Below, piece after piece: positions 12,721 through 26,900 of a DNA stretch of 64,000 nt. The notes under the pieces are model-generated. The model was not told the DNA's origin, ran no database searches, and saw only the letters and a list, made by a program, of their open reading frames with translations. The translations under genes were made by a program, and so were the position numbers. Position 1 is the first letter of the stretch. Every line of letters starts with the position of its first letter. This stretch comes from Erythrocercus mccallii. Lineage: Eukaryota > Chordata > Aves > Passeriformes > Dicruridae. The stretch spans positions 117,810 to 181,809 of the forward strand of contig VZRG01001508.1 in assembly GCA_013397435.1 (NCBI GenBank). Direction: 5' to 3'.

Positions 12721-14094
12721 TGGTTTTAGTGTTGAAATACTAAAACATTTTACAGCCTTTAACCAGACAAAATGAGGTCTTGGCAAGCCTTAATGTGAAT
12801 AGGCATACTGAAACTTCCCTTGAAAAAGAAAGGATTCAGAACAGTTCTGCTTTAAACAACTTCATGTTCCGTGAAGTTGTGTGTTTTTGTTATCATTGTT
12901 AGCTTTCCAAGTGCATGAAAACCCATCAGTGTGATTTTCCTTGACTCTACAAGCACATTTTGTTTGTCTGTGCTGCCACTGAGAGCTTTTGGCAACCACC
13001 AGCAGAAGGAAAGTGTCCATGCTCTGCTTAGTTTTTCTATTTCTATTCAAATTCCTGGCAAAATCTCCAAGAGTATTCCTGTCAGCTGCACTCTGCTTCA
13101 GCTTGATAAGGCTTGGAGCCACAGGGAAAGGAAAACTGAGAAAAACATCAGAATTAATGCATGTTTTCCTCAAAGTAAGAATACTCTGTAGTGTGACTTA
13201 AAGGTTGCATCTGTAACTTGAACCCATTCCCTGTAGGTTGGGCACCCTGTCTGGAAAATACGCAGCTGGTCTAACCATGGATCTCTCAGCTTGATGGAGA
13301 AATAGGTGTAAGTAGGGTTGGAACCTGTGCTGTGCAGAGCATTAACCAAGAGGATAAGCTACTGCCTGTAGAATGCTGGCTGGTCACTTCCCTGTGTTTC
13401 ACACTGACCTCTGGCTGGAATGCTGTGTCTCTTAGATTAAAAAATCTATCTGATAAATGCATGCCCTGACTTACAGAATTGATGCCTTTTTTTTGTTTTA
13501 TCTGCGATGGGCATTTTATTATTTGAAGTACAAGAAGTAATTGCCCTTCAAGTAAAGGTTATCAGTTTAACTTCTTTTAGCTTTGCAAATTGAAATAGAT
13601 TGCAGAAAGATCTCTCTAAAATCTGTGAATGTTGCTAAGCCATTTATAGTGATGAAAGCTGAACTGCAGCATTCCTTTCTTTTATTCTAGTGACTTGTTC
13701 TTTTGAAATTGCATCCTTGATAATATCATCTGCAAAGGGTGTTTTAGGCATGAGCATCTGTAAGTCAGTTCAAGAGCTCATGGAGAATCCTTGTAACTTG
13801 TATTGTAGTCTCTGCTGTTGGATGCAATTCAAGGGTATAGTATGTTGGCTCAGTTGGTATTTTGGTGTAGTCTTCCTGACTGAAAGGAAAAATACCTATC
13901 TTTGGTTCCCACTGGGCTTCCTTTGGATAGTCCCTCAGTCCAGTTGTGTTTTTCTTGGCTTAGTGTCTGGCTTAATTTATCCACAGTAGGACCAAAGGAA
14001 GAACTCTATCAGCTCAGAGCTGCTGAGATTGTGCATATGAGCTGGAGCAGAAGTAGCTTCCAGAGAGGAGGAAAGGATTCCTCTCTTCCAGTTT

Positions 14095-14122
14095 GTGAAT
14101 ACATGTAGTAGTGAATACATGT
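14095..14122. repeat. Short tandem duplication, 12-bp core
   Basis: GTGAATACATGT is present at 14095-14106 and 14111-14122, separated by AGTA. This gives two copies of a 16-bp unit, the second incomplete. It is consistent with replication slippage. Confidence 0.85.
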
Positions 14123-17100
14123 TAAATCATTTGAGAAATCTGAATTAACAATAATTTGATGTTTGTCTCATGCAGTCCAGTTTTTGAATGTTTAATTTAC
14201 CTTTTCAAGAGAAATGTCTTTGCTTAAAAATAGTGTTACAGTAATTTTAATTTATTTGAGCTAAAAATGATCTGCACACTGAGATGAATGAGCAACGTGG
14301 TGTTCCTCTAGATAATATAAAATTGTTCTTAAGGTGCTTTTTTTAACATTAAAGGTTAAATTGTTCCCCTTCTCTAATTGCAAATCCAGCTCATCAGGAA
14401 GGGGAAACTGTAGCATGAAGTGTAGGTTAATGTTGCTGTGAAATGCTGAAGGAATTTGGTTGATATCTTAAATTTTATTGAATTTACTGCCTAAACTGTG
14501 GTCAAGGAATAAATACATATAGAGGCAGTTCCATATACACATTGCAATCTGTGATCAAGTTGCTATTTCACAGCTGAGTTGCAGCACTGCTTTGCCCTTA
14601 GAGCACCTTGCATGCCTCATTCTCCACTGATAACCTGCTGTGGCCCCCTGGCAGAGCTTATTAACTTGTATCCTGTACAGTGCTCTAGAGAAATGTATTT
14701 TAAACTGCTGACTGGGCCCCTGGACTGTCTTTGTATTGCTGTACTCTGTTCTTGGCCAGAAAAAAGGCTGGTGTCTTTTTGGCTTTCAGTTTAAGATCAG
14801 AGTGATACAGCTGGGTGTGTTTTCTCCCAAAGTGCTGTCAGGGTACAAGCTGGAGGCTCAAGTGCGCCCATCCTGTACAGTTTTGGAGCACATAGCAGGT
14901 CAGGCATGGAGCTTGAAGAAAGAAAATCTGTTGACCCACGTTCAGGTAAGCAGTTCTGCTGCTTGAGGAATGAGGTTTTTTGCATTCTAGTGTTATCAAG
15001 GTGTTTTTGTTTGAACAATGTGAGATTTGGGAATGCAGAAAGAGGAGAGCAAAAGTACAGACAGAGATCATAGGATCTCAAGTGCAATGCAAGAAGCATT
15101 TTAGAAGGTAAGTAAACAGTCCAGTGTTCAGTGTTCCACCTAAAATGTGCTCTTCTGAGAGAGGCAACAATAACAAGAGGCATGAAACCTACTTGGTGAA
15201 GATTTGCACTTCAAAAGGATTGGCAAGGCTTTTAATTCTCTCTACTAGGGATGGCCAGGAAGGGCATTTCATCAGAACACAGCATCCTGTCTTCAATGAT
15301 TAAAAGAAATCTGAGTGTCAGAAGGAAACAGGCAGCTGCTTTGACAGAACAGGAAAAAGCTCAATAATACAAAACTGTTCTGAAAATGCCAGTCTAAAAT
15401 TGCATCATGGAAGCATTTTCTCTCTTCACAGTCAAAAGTTTTCTTCCTCTTGGGCTGTTTAATAGTTTTATTCTTACCTTCTTTTGTCTTCTTGAGGACT
15501 TCACATGAGTTAACACTAGTGGCTAATAATAATCAAGTTCTTTGGTTGTGCTTGCAGGTTGTTTTTCCTGGATTCCCTTTGCTGTTAGTCTGAAACAGTA
15601 TGATCCAGTTTGCTGACTGCAGGCTGGGGAAAAGAGTTACAATACACTGCTTCTGAAAACAATCCTGTTGACCAGTAGATAAATATCTTTAGTAGTTTTA
15701 CTGCATGACTGGAGTATATAAACTCCTAATGTCCATGATTATGGGAATACTTGAATACTGTAGTTTTAAGTTGCAAAGAGATTAGCAACTTCTGAATGCA
15801 ATTCAGTGGAGTTGAAAGAAGAGATACCTTTTTAATTTCCATAATAATTGCACTAAGCTGCTGAAACTGATTAAAAAGGGCTTTGCTTATCTACCCTGAA
15901 GCCTAAAAAGCAGTGAGGGTAGGACAAGGATGTAACTTGACCATAAAAGACAAAGGATTAGGTGATTTGTGAATCTTCATTCAGGCTGAAATGGAGAGAT
16001 GGCAGTCTCTGTGGTTCTTCCTGCTTTGTGAACAAGATGACATGAATATATGATTGTGGTTGGGAACAGACCACATCAACTTTAAAAACAAACAAAACGC
16101 AACATTCTTTTCATATGAGAAGTCAGTAAGAGCTGTAATTAAATTGGCTGATCTGTATATCTATGTAAAAATCTTAAAAATGTCAGAGAAGCTGATGAAG
16201 GAAGAGGCAATTATTCTCTACCTGCTGTATGTGATGCTCTATCAGCTAAAACTTTGGGCTGGTTCTGTGCTTGACTTAATCCTTTTTTGCATTTTAAAGA
16301 ATTTGACTTAAGGAAATCTGTGTGTTCTTAAGACACAGTTGAGTTGCTTACTATCACCCAGATATTTTTATGCTAACTGAACATCGGATGTCTAGACTGG
16401 AACGTTTTTGTTGAGGATTGAGTTCCTCAGCCCTGCCTGTGGTCCTCCCTCTTGGCCAAGGGTCTTGCCACTGGTAAATGCTTTGGTGATTCATCTTAAT
16501 CTGCCTGGAGCTGGAAGTTAATGACCCACCAAAGCAGTAACTTGTAAAGCTGACAGGAACTTGCTGCTTTCAGGCAACGAAGGCTGCTGTGCTTCTCGGC
16601 AGTTTAGTATTTGCTTCCAAAACATGATCCTGGTTGTCATCAGAATCTGTAGTACTCATTCAGCAATTGAGTGTTAAGGATCTGCCGCCTTGTGTGTTCT
16701 CAAGACTGCAGTGGTTACAGTCTCGTGAAGGAAAAACAGCAACAGTTGTGGAACCAGAGATGTGACTGAACCTGAGTTTGACCTGTGCCCATCAGCCTGC
16801 AGCTTTTAGCTCCTCCTAATTGCTCCTTGAGAGACTGTGTTGTTTGGATACCGCAGCTTAAAGTGGTCATGAGCTCCAGAGGTCCCCCTTCTATGGCATC
16901 CTTACATGGATTTATCACTTATTACTTAGTTTCTCTGTCTTCCAAATGGGAAATGTATAACACTTTTTCCTCACGCTTGCATGATTTACCTGGTTAGACT
17001 GACAGCTTTTGAAGCAGAATTTTTCTACCAAATATTTTTTTGCAGGACTCCAATTCTGTGCAACTCCAAGCTTCTGTATCCCACGTGAGTAGGACCAATG

Positions 17101-18618
17101 TCTGATAAATACCAATGAGTCTCTGCTGGTCTTCAGCACTGTTCTGAAATTTTATCTTTATATTTAACTAGATGACAAAATGATAAGCAGATGTTTACAA
17201 ATCTCTGAGGTTCTTATGTCTTTTGCTGCTCTCTTGGATTGAGACTTTGTTACCTTGTTAAATGAATCATTTATACCCTGCTTCTCCCTCTTCAGAGTAC
17301 AGGTAATGAGTTATAGCTCAGATTCAAGATCATTGGAGCACTGCTGCTCTTGCCCCTGTAAAATAAAGGAATAACAGGTTGCTTCTCTTAACCCCTTTTT
17401 ATTTGAATTTTAATTTATTAACTTACTTCTCCCAACTCTGGTGCATTTCTAATAGCAAGATGTCAATTTCCCTTGGAGTTGTGCCAGTTCCTCTTGCTCT
17501 GATGGAAGCATTTGTGGCACCAGGCATGAGTGCGTGCTTAAGGAGAGGGAAAGCAAATGCAAGTAAACAGCACAGCGGGCCTGCTCTTTGAAACTCCCAG
17601 TGAGGGCTCAGATTTGCAATTAATGTCCGTATGTTTGTTTATAATCAGTTTTGAAAGAGCATTAAGACCCTGTAAGCTACTGAATGCTGAAAGACAGGAA
17701 ATCGGGTTTGGAAATCTGAGAATTAATTTCTGCAGTTGTTTGTTTTCTTCTCAGATCACTGCCTGCATCAGAATTTGTGCAATAAAAATTTTTAGTATGT
17801 ATTTACTGATTTTTTTATTAGGGCTGTATAAAGTCACTTTCTTTAATGTAATGGCAGTGTTTGCTTACAAGTATGCTGTACAATTTCATGGTGTCAAAAC
17901 ACTGATTCCTCAACTTGTGATGACTCTTCATGTAAGGTCTGCTGTCAGCTGTGATGCAAAATTTTGTAATATAATTTGTGATACACCTTTTCAGGTTACA
18001 GCAGTTAAAACTTGGAATTGATCTCTTAGTCAGAAGTGATTTGAGAATATCCTGTGTGGTATAGTTGCAGGCACAGGCACCCACCTATATCATCTGCAGT
18101 AGGTGCTCCAATATTGCAGTCTGAATGGTGATAGGGTATATTGTTTCTATGCCTGTTCTGCCAATCTAAAGGTGCCTTTGTAAGGCTCACAGTCATCATC
18201 TGTAGGCAGTATACAAAGTAAAGTGCAGATATGGAAAAATAAATGGATACTTTGGTTAGTAAATGACAATTTATGTACTTCGTAAAGACAATTTTTCATT
18301 CCACTTGTGTCTTCTGCCGAGGATTTACCATATTTTCCAATTTTGTCTTGTTAGTATATGGCATATGCACCTGAGAGTCAACATTAAAAACCTTTGGGGG
18401 AAAGTATGCAATTGAAGTGAACCAGGATAGACTCTTGAAATGGCCTCTAAGGCTAACAGTAAGCAATGATATTTTCTCAAAAAGTGGTGTTCTCCACCAG
18501 GTGTGCAATCATGTTGGAATTAATTTAACTGGACGACGTTTCTTCAGTTTGCTGATAAGCATCCAGAACAGTTGAAGATCATCTCTTCTCCCAAACAAAA
18601 TAGATTGCTTCCCATTTT

Positions 18619-18650
18619 TCTCATTATCCTTTATCTTATCTCATTATCCT
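18619..18650. repeat. Short tandem duplication, 20-bp period
   Basis: TCTCATTATCCT occurs at 18619-18630 and 18639-18650 within a pyrimidine-rich stretch, giving a 20-bp period. This is a simple local duplication with no sign of a longer array. Confidence 0.8.
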
Positions 18651-21600
18651 TCTCTAAAACTTATTTTGACTCAGTTTTTTTTCTCTAATAGCTTATACTC
18701 CTGATCAATTCCCTCCTTATAAGTAAATTCTCTTCCATGCTTTATCCTCCACCAATATCCAGTTTTCCTGAATGTGTTATGGACTATAACCCCTAACAAA
18801 ACGGGCTGAGTCTCAGCTGTCCTCCACTCCACTCTTCCCCAATCTTGAATTCCAGTCACTGCCTTCATAGTTATTTTTCTCTGCATTAACTCAAGGTAAA
18901 TGCCATTCCTTACTGAGCTGCAAGAGATTAGATAATGTCCTTGGAAGTAGGAAGGAGAAAAGGCCATCTGCAGCAGTCTCCAAAGTGGGACGCATGCAAA
19001 ACAATCCATCAAGGTGGGAGGAATGCTAAGAAAATATTTTTTGTAACATCAACAAAAATCTTCTAAACCAGTTTTTCATCTTTATCTTGTTCCTAATTCT
19101 ATTTTTGTGTATGCCTTATAATACATAGCATATTATTCCAGTACTACATATATAATTTATGAGTAAATATCCTTATAGTTTGCTCAAAAGATTTTTTTAC
19201 TGATGGGGTGTGCAATTAAAAAAGTGATCTGGAGCTTCAGATTTCCTCTTTTCTCTTCCAAAGACAACTTCCAGTCCCTTGCCCATGTCAGGATCTTTTT
19301 TTCTAAAGTTTTTTAATCCTTATTTTTTTAATCCAGAGCATTATGATTTTGTTCTTTGAGGGTTAAATCAGACTCTGGGTTTATTTATAAATTTGAAAGG
19401 CAGTGTTTTGTGCTCTTGAGAAGACTTGCATGGATTTTAATAAAGCAGCTTGATCTTCTGCTGACTGCTTTTGTCAAAAATCTGAATGTTTCTTCTTCTT
19501 TCTACTGGAATTTTTTCTCTGGCTTTCCTTGACCCTGAAGTAAACTCTTTATACACACTGAATACACTGTTGTGAAACTGAGATTTCTCTGGCATCTTTA
19601 ACCTGTCTCACGTGTTTCTGTGCATCCCTTTGGACGTGCATCAGATAAAAAGGATTGCTGTGACCCTTACATGATGGACTAGCTGAAAGGTAGTCCTTGG
19701 AGCACAAAGAAGAGGATGCCACTACCTTTGTAGTGCTGTTCTTCACCTTCTGCCCAAGGAGAATTGAGACTGTTCCAGCTTGGGATTGCAGTGATAACAA
19801 GTGATTGCTTTTGTGCCTGCTTCCCATTAAAGCTCTTCTCTTCTTAACACTGCAGGTTGCAGCTGAGCAAGGTTATGTGGTTTGAGGTTTTGCTTTTGTT
19901 TTTATTCTCTGTTACCTTACTTTGTCACAGCTCTAAGGCAAAACATCCCTTTGTGTTCAAATGGAACCAGAACAAATTGCTTCATTCCTCAGGTTGTTGT
20001 GAGTGAGGCAAAGTTATTTTGGAAATATTTAGGAGAGTTGGAGCTTTTTGTTAAAAAGAAAAGCCAGAAAAATTGATAGGATCTTGGATTGTGTAAATAA
20101 GGAAAGATACTTATCTGTGTGGGAAGATAATTTTTTGATGGAAGCTTGCTCTGCAAAAAAGTGTGTTTCATATAGGAATAGAGAAGTACTCAGAATACTG
20201 TTTCTTAGATTTTTCAAAAATGTATGCATTCAAAAATTTATTCAGGATGCAAGGCAGAATAGGAAGTCTACAGACATTGGACTCTAGAAGTTACTGCAGT
20301 GATAAACATGAAATACCTAAATGGAGTTTTCTGGCTTGGATTTAAGAAGAGTGAAAAACTGATGTTAAAAAAAAAATCAGAAAATCAACATGGTTAAGAT
20401 AGGTTTGCAACTTTCTTTCTTCCATACATAAGCATTTGACACAATCTGCATATGCCTTTTCTTCTCAGAAGAAGTGCAATATATTGTTTTCTGCAAATGA
20501 GTTTGCTGCCTTGTATGGTGTATCAGATAGTGTATGCTTGCACTAAGCTGCTTTTTCATGTATAATGTTAAAATATGCTTGCACTATTGGCAGCTAAATT
20601 AATTCATTGAAAAGAACTAATAATTGTGTCAGTAACGTTCCTCTCTGATGGCAATAATTGACAGTGTTACAGTGAGGTCTTGTGAAAGTATATATAAATA
20701 TAAATAAATTGCATGGGTAGGTGTACGATGTGTTCCTAATTGGAAATAACTTGGTGACAAACCTAGAAGGAGACTCTGAGTTCAGACTTTAAATTATCAT
20801 CCTCAGAGAATACCTGAAAGGCTGGGATATTGTTATTTTTTGTCTGATGCCACTGTCTGAAAATGTAGAACCTTTCATCTGTCTTTCTGTGCTGCAAAAT
20901 ATGACATAGAGTGGCACTATTCATGAGTTAATTCTGCTAAAATAAAAGTAAAATGCAGCTCAGGAAACTGATGCAGATAATTCTTGTATTCTTTTGAAGA
21001 CTTTGGAAGGAAGACAAAATTAGCATCAACAATGGTTTTGTGTAGAAAAACTGTATTTGCAGAACATTAGAAAATTGCTCCAGTAAATATTCCAGTAATA
21101 CAATTCAATAAATGGGAGAGAGGGAAAGAGTCTTCCCAAGCATGGGCACTGACACTAAACAAGGTGTTAATCTTCCTAATTTTAGGCATTTAGAGAGCAG
21201 ACATGGACACTTGAGGCAAAAGAAAACTGTAAATGGAGCATCTTTCTCTCTGCTGCCAGTGAAGGGAGCCCTGCAGTAGCCCCAACGTTCTCGTCTGGTT
21301 TTAAGTGTCCTAGGTTCAGTGGACGTTCTTTCTATCTGTCATGTGCACCATAGGAATGCCAGTTTCATTCTGTGACTCTTGAACACCAATTAAACTGGCA
21401 CGAGGTAAAGCTAAGCTCGCATATGGCTTGGTGTGTATTAAGCTTCTGTGTAGAACAGTCCAATTCAGGAGAGACATTGAGCTGTCCTACAAAAATAACA
21501 TGGTTTGGTTTTCTTCAAGAAAGCTATTCATTAATAAAACTTGTTTGTGAAACCAAACTCTATCACTTAGGATACTTTTTGTGCTAGTCATTATTATTTG

Positions 21601-23774
21601 GCTGTGCTTTATATTTTGATTCACTAAAACCACGAATAGCAAACAGATCACAAATATCTTGGCTCAGATTCTGTACAGTGTTTCAAGTATGAAGGCAAAA
21701 TTCCTCATGTATACTTTATTTTGACCCCTGAAAATGCTTTAAAGTGTGAAGAATCAAGCATGTCACTGGTTTGAGTTTTTTAGTGGTCATTGCTTAAGTG
21801 AATTCAAGTTGGATTAAGCTCCCTTCCAGCTTTGAAATCAGCAACTCTGTCCAGTCTCTCAAAGAGTGAGTGTGTGCCTCACAGCATACCTTGTAAGGGG
21901 TGTGCTAGGAGCAAGAGAAAAGAAATGTGAGGATCAAGAATTTGTCATAGGAATCAACCTGCAGTCTTCTACTCTTTTTTCAGCCTGCATGTATTGGAGA
22001 CTGGGAAAACAGGACAGGAGCATCAAGAGATGTTCAGTGCCAAGTCAGACATAAAATAACCTGTTACAGTAAAACACACAGCTGGGACTTTCACTTGAAC
22101 AGGTTAGCAGATGATCTGTCAGTCCATGTGTAAGGCGCTGGTACAAGTGTTTGCTACAGTCCCAGCAAGAAAGGCATTCAGGCTCTGTAGGGTATTGATT
22201 AAAATATCAGTTATTGGAACTAACAAGAAGGCAAGGGAGAATGGATGATCGTACAGGCCTCCAGAGGGGTGTGCTTTCTGGTGCCTTTCAATTGCTGTGA
22301 CCCTGGCTCACTGGCTTCCATCATAAACATAGTCTAAAACAGGCAATCTGTTGATTAAAATGTACAGGAGAAAGCCTGAAATGAGAGATAACAGCATTTG
22401 TGAACCAGAATGATGATGCAGAAACAAATTTTCCAAGGAAAGGTGTTGCTAACAATTATGTTTAATAAAACAACCCTCAGTGGTGGGAGGGAAGTTCTGT
22501 TTTAATTTTTCATACTTGGTTGTCAATTTTGTTTGTGGCTTTAAAAACATTGTGTGTTTCTGCTTTGAAAAGTAGATACAAAATAGGGAATGAATATACA
22601 ATAAAAGTATCTGCATTTCAGAATATGCTGAAGGTTGTTTTCAGATACAGTGCAGGGCTAGAAGAGGTAGTCATATCATCATCATCCTTCTTTGAAGCAG
22701 GGTAAATTTAACCTCCATGGCTAGCATATTCCAGGCTTCTTATCCTCAGTTTTTCATAATACCCTAACCTAAAGGGGTTTTTTACCCCGAATTAAAGCTG
22801 TGAGTAATCTTTTTATGTATGTGTGAAATGAAAGAACAGTTTATCACTGTTTTCATTACTGTAATACCCAAAATTTACTGTTTTCTACCACCACCTTCTT
22901 AAAACTAAACAAGTCTGTCTTTCCAATTTTTTCCTGATGAAATGTGTGTTAAGCTATGTTATTTTGTGAATTTGGAATTTTTACAGTTGGTCCCTATCTC
23001 CAAGTATGGAACCTGAAGCTGCACCTGGTTTATCAGGAGCAGATATTCATAGGGAAGAATAAAGCAGGGTAACATACTGTGGAGAGTAACAGTCATAGTC
23101 ATGCACAACATAGTTATTAATATACATAGCAGCCAGATTTTCTCTTACTTTTTTTGCAGCACAACAAGTTTGGTTCCTGGCTTTGTCCTCTGTTATAAAC
23201 CTGAGGTTCTTTGCAGTGAGCTGCCAAAACAATTACCCCCTTCTGGTCAGCCCCCCTTCCTTTTTTCCCTTTTTAACTTTTTTTTCTTTTGTCTTTCTCT
23301 TTTTTTTTTCCTTAATCCAAGTGCTGTATTTTCTACCAATCTCTACTGGATTTCTTTATACTTATTCCAAGCATTTCTCCATTTGGAATAGCAGTCCTGT
23401 CTCCTAAAGCACTGATAAGCCCTACCCTTTAAAGCGTGGGCTAAATTCACAAAACTTAGTTATCTGACACTCACTATAAAATACTGTGGTCAGGGCCTTG
23501 CTTCATTCCCACCTGACACCAAATTATTGATGCCTAATCAGAATATTGAGAATATTTTTCAGTTGTGCATCATCCTTATTGTCAATTCACCCGTAGCCTT
23601 TCTTCCTGGTGAGGATGTTTTACAGGACAGTCCATCATCAGATTGCATCAGATCTAATACCTGTTCTTCAGCACTTGTAATTATGAGATCTCCAGGAAGA
23701 CAAAGCCAGGATATTCAGAGTGATGCCAGGTTGGAGGACAAGAGGGTCTAAACTGATCTATGACCTTTTCACTT

Positions 23775-23925
23775 TGAGCAAGACTTCCCAGAGATGTTGT
23801 GCAGTCTCCACCCTTGAGAGGTTTCAAGATATCAGTAGATAAAGTCTTGAGCAGTCAGGTCTGATTGCCCTCATTTGTGCAAGAGGCTAGACTGGAGACA
23901 TGCTAAGGTCCATCTGTGTTTCTGT
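23775..23925 (+). mobile_element. Diverged CR1 LINE 3' fragment
   Basis: The order of recognisable pieces follows the CR1 3' region: CTTCCCAGAGATGTTGTG, then a 'cagtctccacccttgagag' block, then 'aaagtcttgagcagtc', then 'gctagactggagacatgcta'. No octamer tail is visible. Many substitutions separate it from CR1 consensus, so this is an old, dead 5'-truncated copy in sense orientation to GTF2E1. The limits are approximate. Recognition is from memory of the family, not an alignment. Confidence 0.7.
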
Positions 23926-26900
23926 TCTTTCCCAGATCTGATCTTTTTGCTCTTTATGTTTGTCCTTCTGAGATTTTGACAGTTCTTCATATCCCAGATC
24001 CTGCTTTCAACAGTTCCCTGTTTTCTCTGGGGGAATCATCATCAGATCCTGCTGATGGTGTATCAGATGTGTAAGTTGTTTTACCAGCTGTAGAAAGCTT
24101 TAGGTTCCACCTGATTTCCTTCTTTTCTCTGTTACAACACATCAGTTCCAACATATTATGCTGTCTGTGGGCAGTTTGCTGACAGCAACACCTGTGAGCA
24201 GTGACACAGCCACAGTGACCCTGTAATTGCCACCTTCTGGACTGTGCTTCTGCACCTGAAGGTGGTAAGCAGGGCTATGCAGTTACAAAAGGAACCTCCT
24301 CACTGCTCTGTGCCTTCATCAAGCCTGTGCTCATGTCTTTCTCCCACCGCTCAGCTACCTTCCCCATGAGGTGTAACATCTTGGTGCTCCTTCTCAAAGG
24401 AAATGATTTAATCTAGTCTGTGCTACACCAGGGATGTCAAACACTAACTGGCACAGCAGCACGGCTCACTTGGGGCAGTGTCTGTCTGTGAATGCTGCAT
24501 AGTTTCAACTTTGAGGTGACCTGAAGTGATCAAAAAAGCTCTTAAGTTGAAATTTTTGGGTGGACCTCAGAAAAAGTAGGCATGCATATTCTCATCAGTA
24601 ACTGGTCCACATCCATCGCTTTCCCCTAGTTCTCCTACCACCTTGGCCTGTTCATTTAACCTTATCTAACTTGCCCACGGAACTGAAAAACCAGCAAAAA
24701 CTGCCTGTTTTCTGTCTGCTGGAGGAGAACAAGCAGTTGCCAGCCCCTCTAGTGCAGAAGCCCTTTTTCCTTCCTGGGATGCTGCATTTATCCATCTGTT
24801 TCCCATCCACTATGGTGCTCAGGAGTGTGTGACTGGACAGTCCTCCCTTGGCCCCTGACACCACCTCCCAGCACAGCACTTCCAGGGGAAGGCTGCCCTT
24901 CCTGCCACGCTTTCTGCACTGGAGGGAGCAGGGGCTGGTTAAAAATAAATTTGGGAGCAGATGGTGAGGCAGATTATTGTTCATCCTAGGGCGATGATGA
25001 TGATGTGCCAGCTAACTGCTGGTTGTCTATCAGAATTAATCAGGAGCTGTTGTGGCACATGATCAGTGAAGCCACTGCTCCCCCTTGGAAAAGGGGAGGA
25101 AGAGCAGAGAAACAGGTCTGTAAAATAAATTGTTGGAAAAGCACTCGTTCTGAAGATAGAAAAGGTTTCTGATGGAGAAAAGACTCTAATAAGAAAAACA
25201 GGAATGTTTTTAGGATTTGAGGGTTTTTTTATGTACTAACATTCTTTAATCTATCTGCAGGTATGCTTTGCTTCTGAAAAGCAACTGGGAAAACTTGGTT
25301 GCTTTCTTCTTGCATTTGTTTCACTAGAATTGTAGATCAACTGAAATAAAAAGATTTAAGAGATTGATAGGACCCTTACATTACAAGCACAATCTCTATT
25401 GCTAGTGTGAAATGTTATCCATGAATGCACCTGTTTTGGATTTGTGATTAGTGTCAGAGGAAAGGACACTTGCTGTGCTCAAAACACTTCACATATGTTA
25501 AATCTCTACCCTCACAAAACAGACAAGGCAAAAGCTGACTCAACCCACTGAGCTGAAAGGCAGTATCATTTCTGATGCTTTGGCAATTGGAAGAGTAGTT
25601 TATCCATGTTATCTTCTTTTTCACTGAAGAGGTTAATGAAATGGTTTAAGAATTAGCAGTGATGGATCAAATTAGGAAATAAAACAGGAAGTACATTTTT
25701 GGTTATTATTTTGTAATGAAAATAACAGTAATTTTTGATCACTTAGTCCACTTAGATAACCTGTCAGTCTATTTTGTTAAGCTACTAATGTGTTAAACCA
25801 AATGTCTTATTTCATGTATTCAGCTTCTGTTGTCCAGGCTATGTCATGGCATTGCCTTTCAGAGTCCACCCAAGCTGATGTCCAAAGATACATTTTGCTG
25901 GGGTGTAATTGGAAAATTTATGCTTTGTTTTGGAAGGTGATATGCTAAATTTTTATCTAAGACTGTCAGGTCTGTACAGTCTATCTTAAATAGCACATTC
26001 TCCACAAATATACAGTATAAAATACAAAAATTGGGATGAAATTTTTTATTTCTTCACATTTTTAATCTGTTCTTTTTCTATACTTCCTGTTAAGAAAGTA
26101 ATGCTGTATTGAGGTTATACCATAATCTGAGGGCTCTATCTGTATGTAACAGGGAGTGTTAAGGCAACTGCTTCAGCTTGTATATTTCAGGTGGTCTAAT
26201 TTGATATGTTAAAAATAAGATAGAATGGCATAAAGAGATGTGGTGACTATGTACTCAAAATTTGCAACTGTCAGGGAGACTTTCTGTTGCTTTGTCTGGC
26301 ATTAGTGTGAGCTTCATCAGTCTCTGTCTTTAGCAGTTCCAGGAGTGAGATGGCAGATCACTGGTGGGTTATCTGCAACAGCAGTAGTCTGTAGATCAGG
26401 AACCCTGTTAAAATATTCCTGATACTAGTAAGTCATTTTCTCTTGCTTGGTGTAGAAAATTATGAGAATTAAAACAACTTTTTTTACTGGAGTATTTCTT
26501 GTTGTGAATAGGTCAAACTGAACTGGAAAAATAGTCTCACTGGCTTTATGATCAATTCTGTGTGCTGCTGCAGGAAGGTCCAGCTCTTACTGTTTGGCAT
26601 CTGTAGCACCTGAAATGTCCTTTGTTATTTTTTTTTCCTAAGTGAAATAATCTCAGGAACCTGTTAATTTCATTGCCCTTGCCTATCCAAACTGCTGCTT
26701 TTGGTATGCATGTTGCTGGAGTGAGAGGATGGTTTAAAGGAAGTTGTGTGCACGTGGGATGGCTTGCTCTTTAAATCTTTTGAAGTGCTTGGATACTGGT
26801 AAGGTGAGGTTTCGTACAAACCCTGCAGTGCGGAGGCGCCTGGCTCCATGGGTGAGCATTACTCAGTTTTACCATGAAACCCGTGATGAGAGACTGCAGT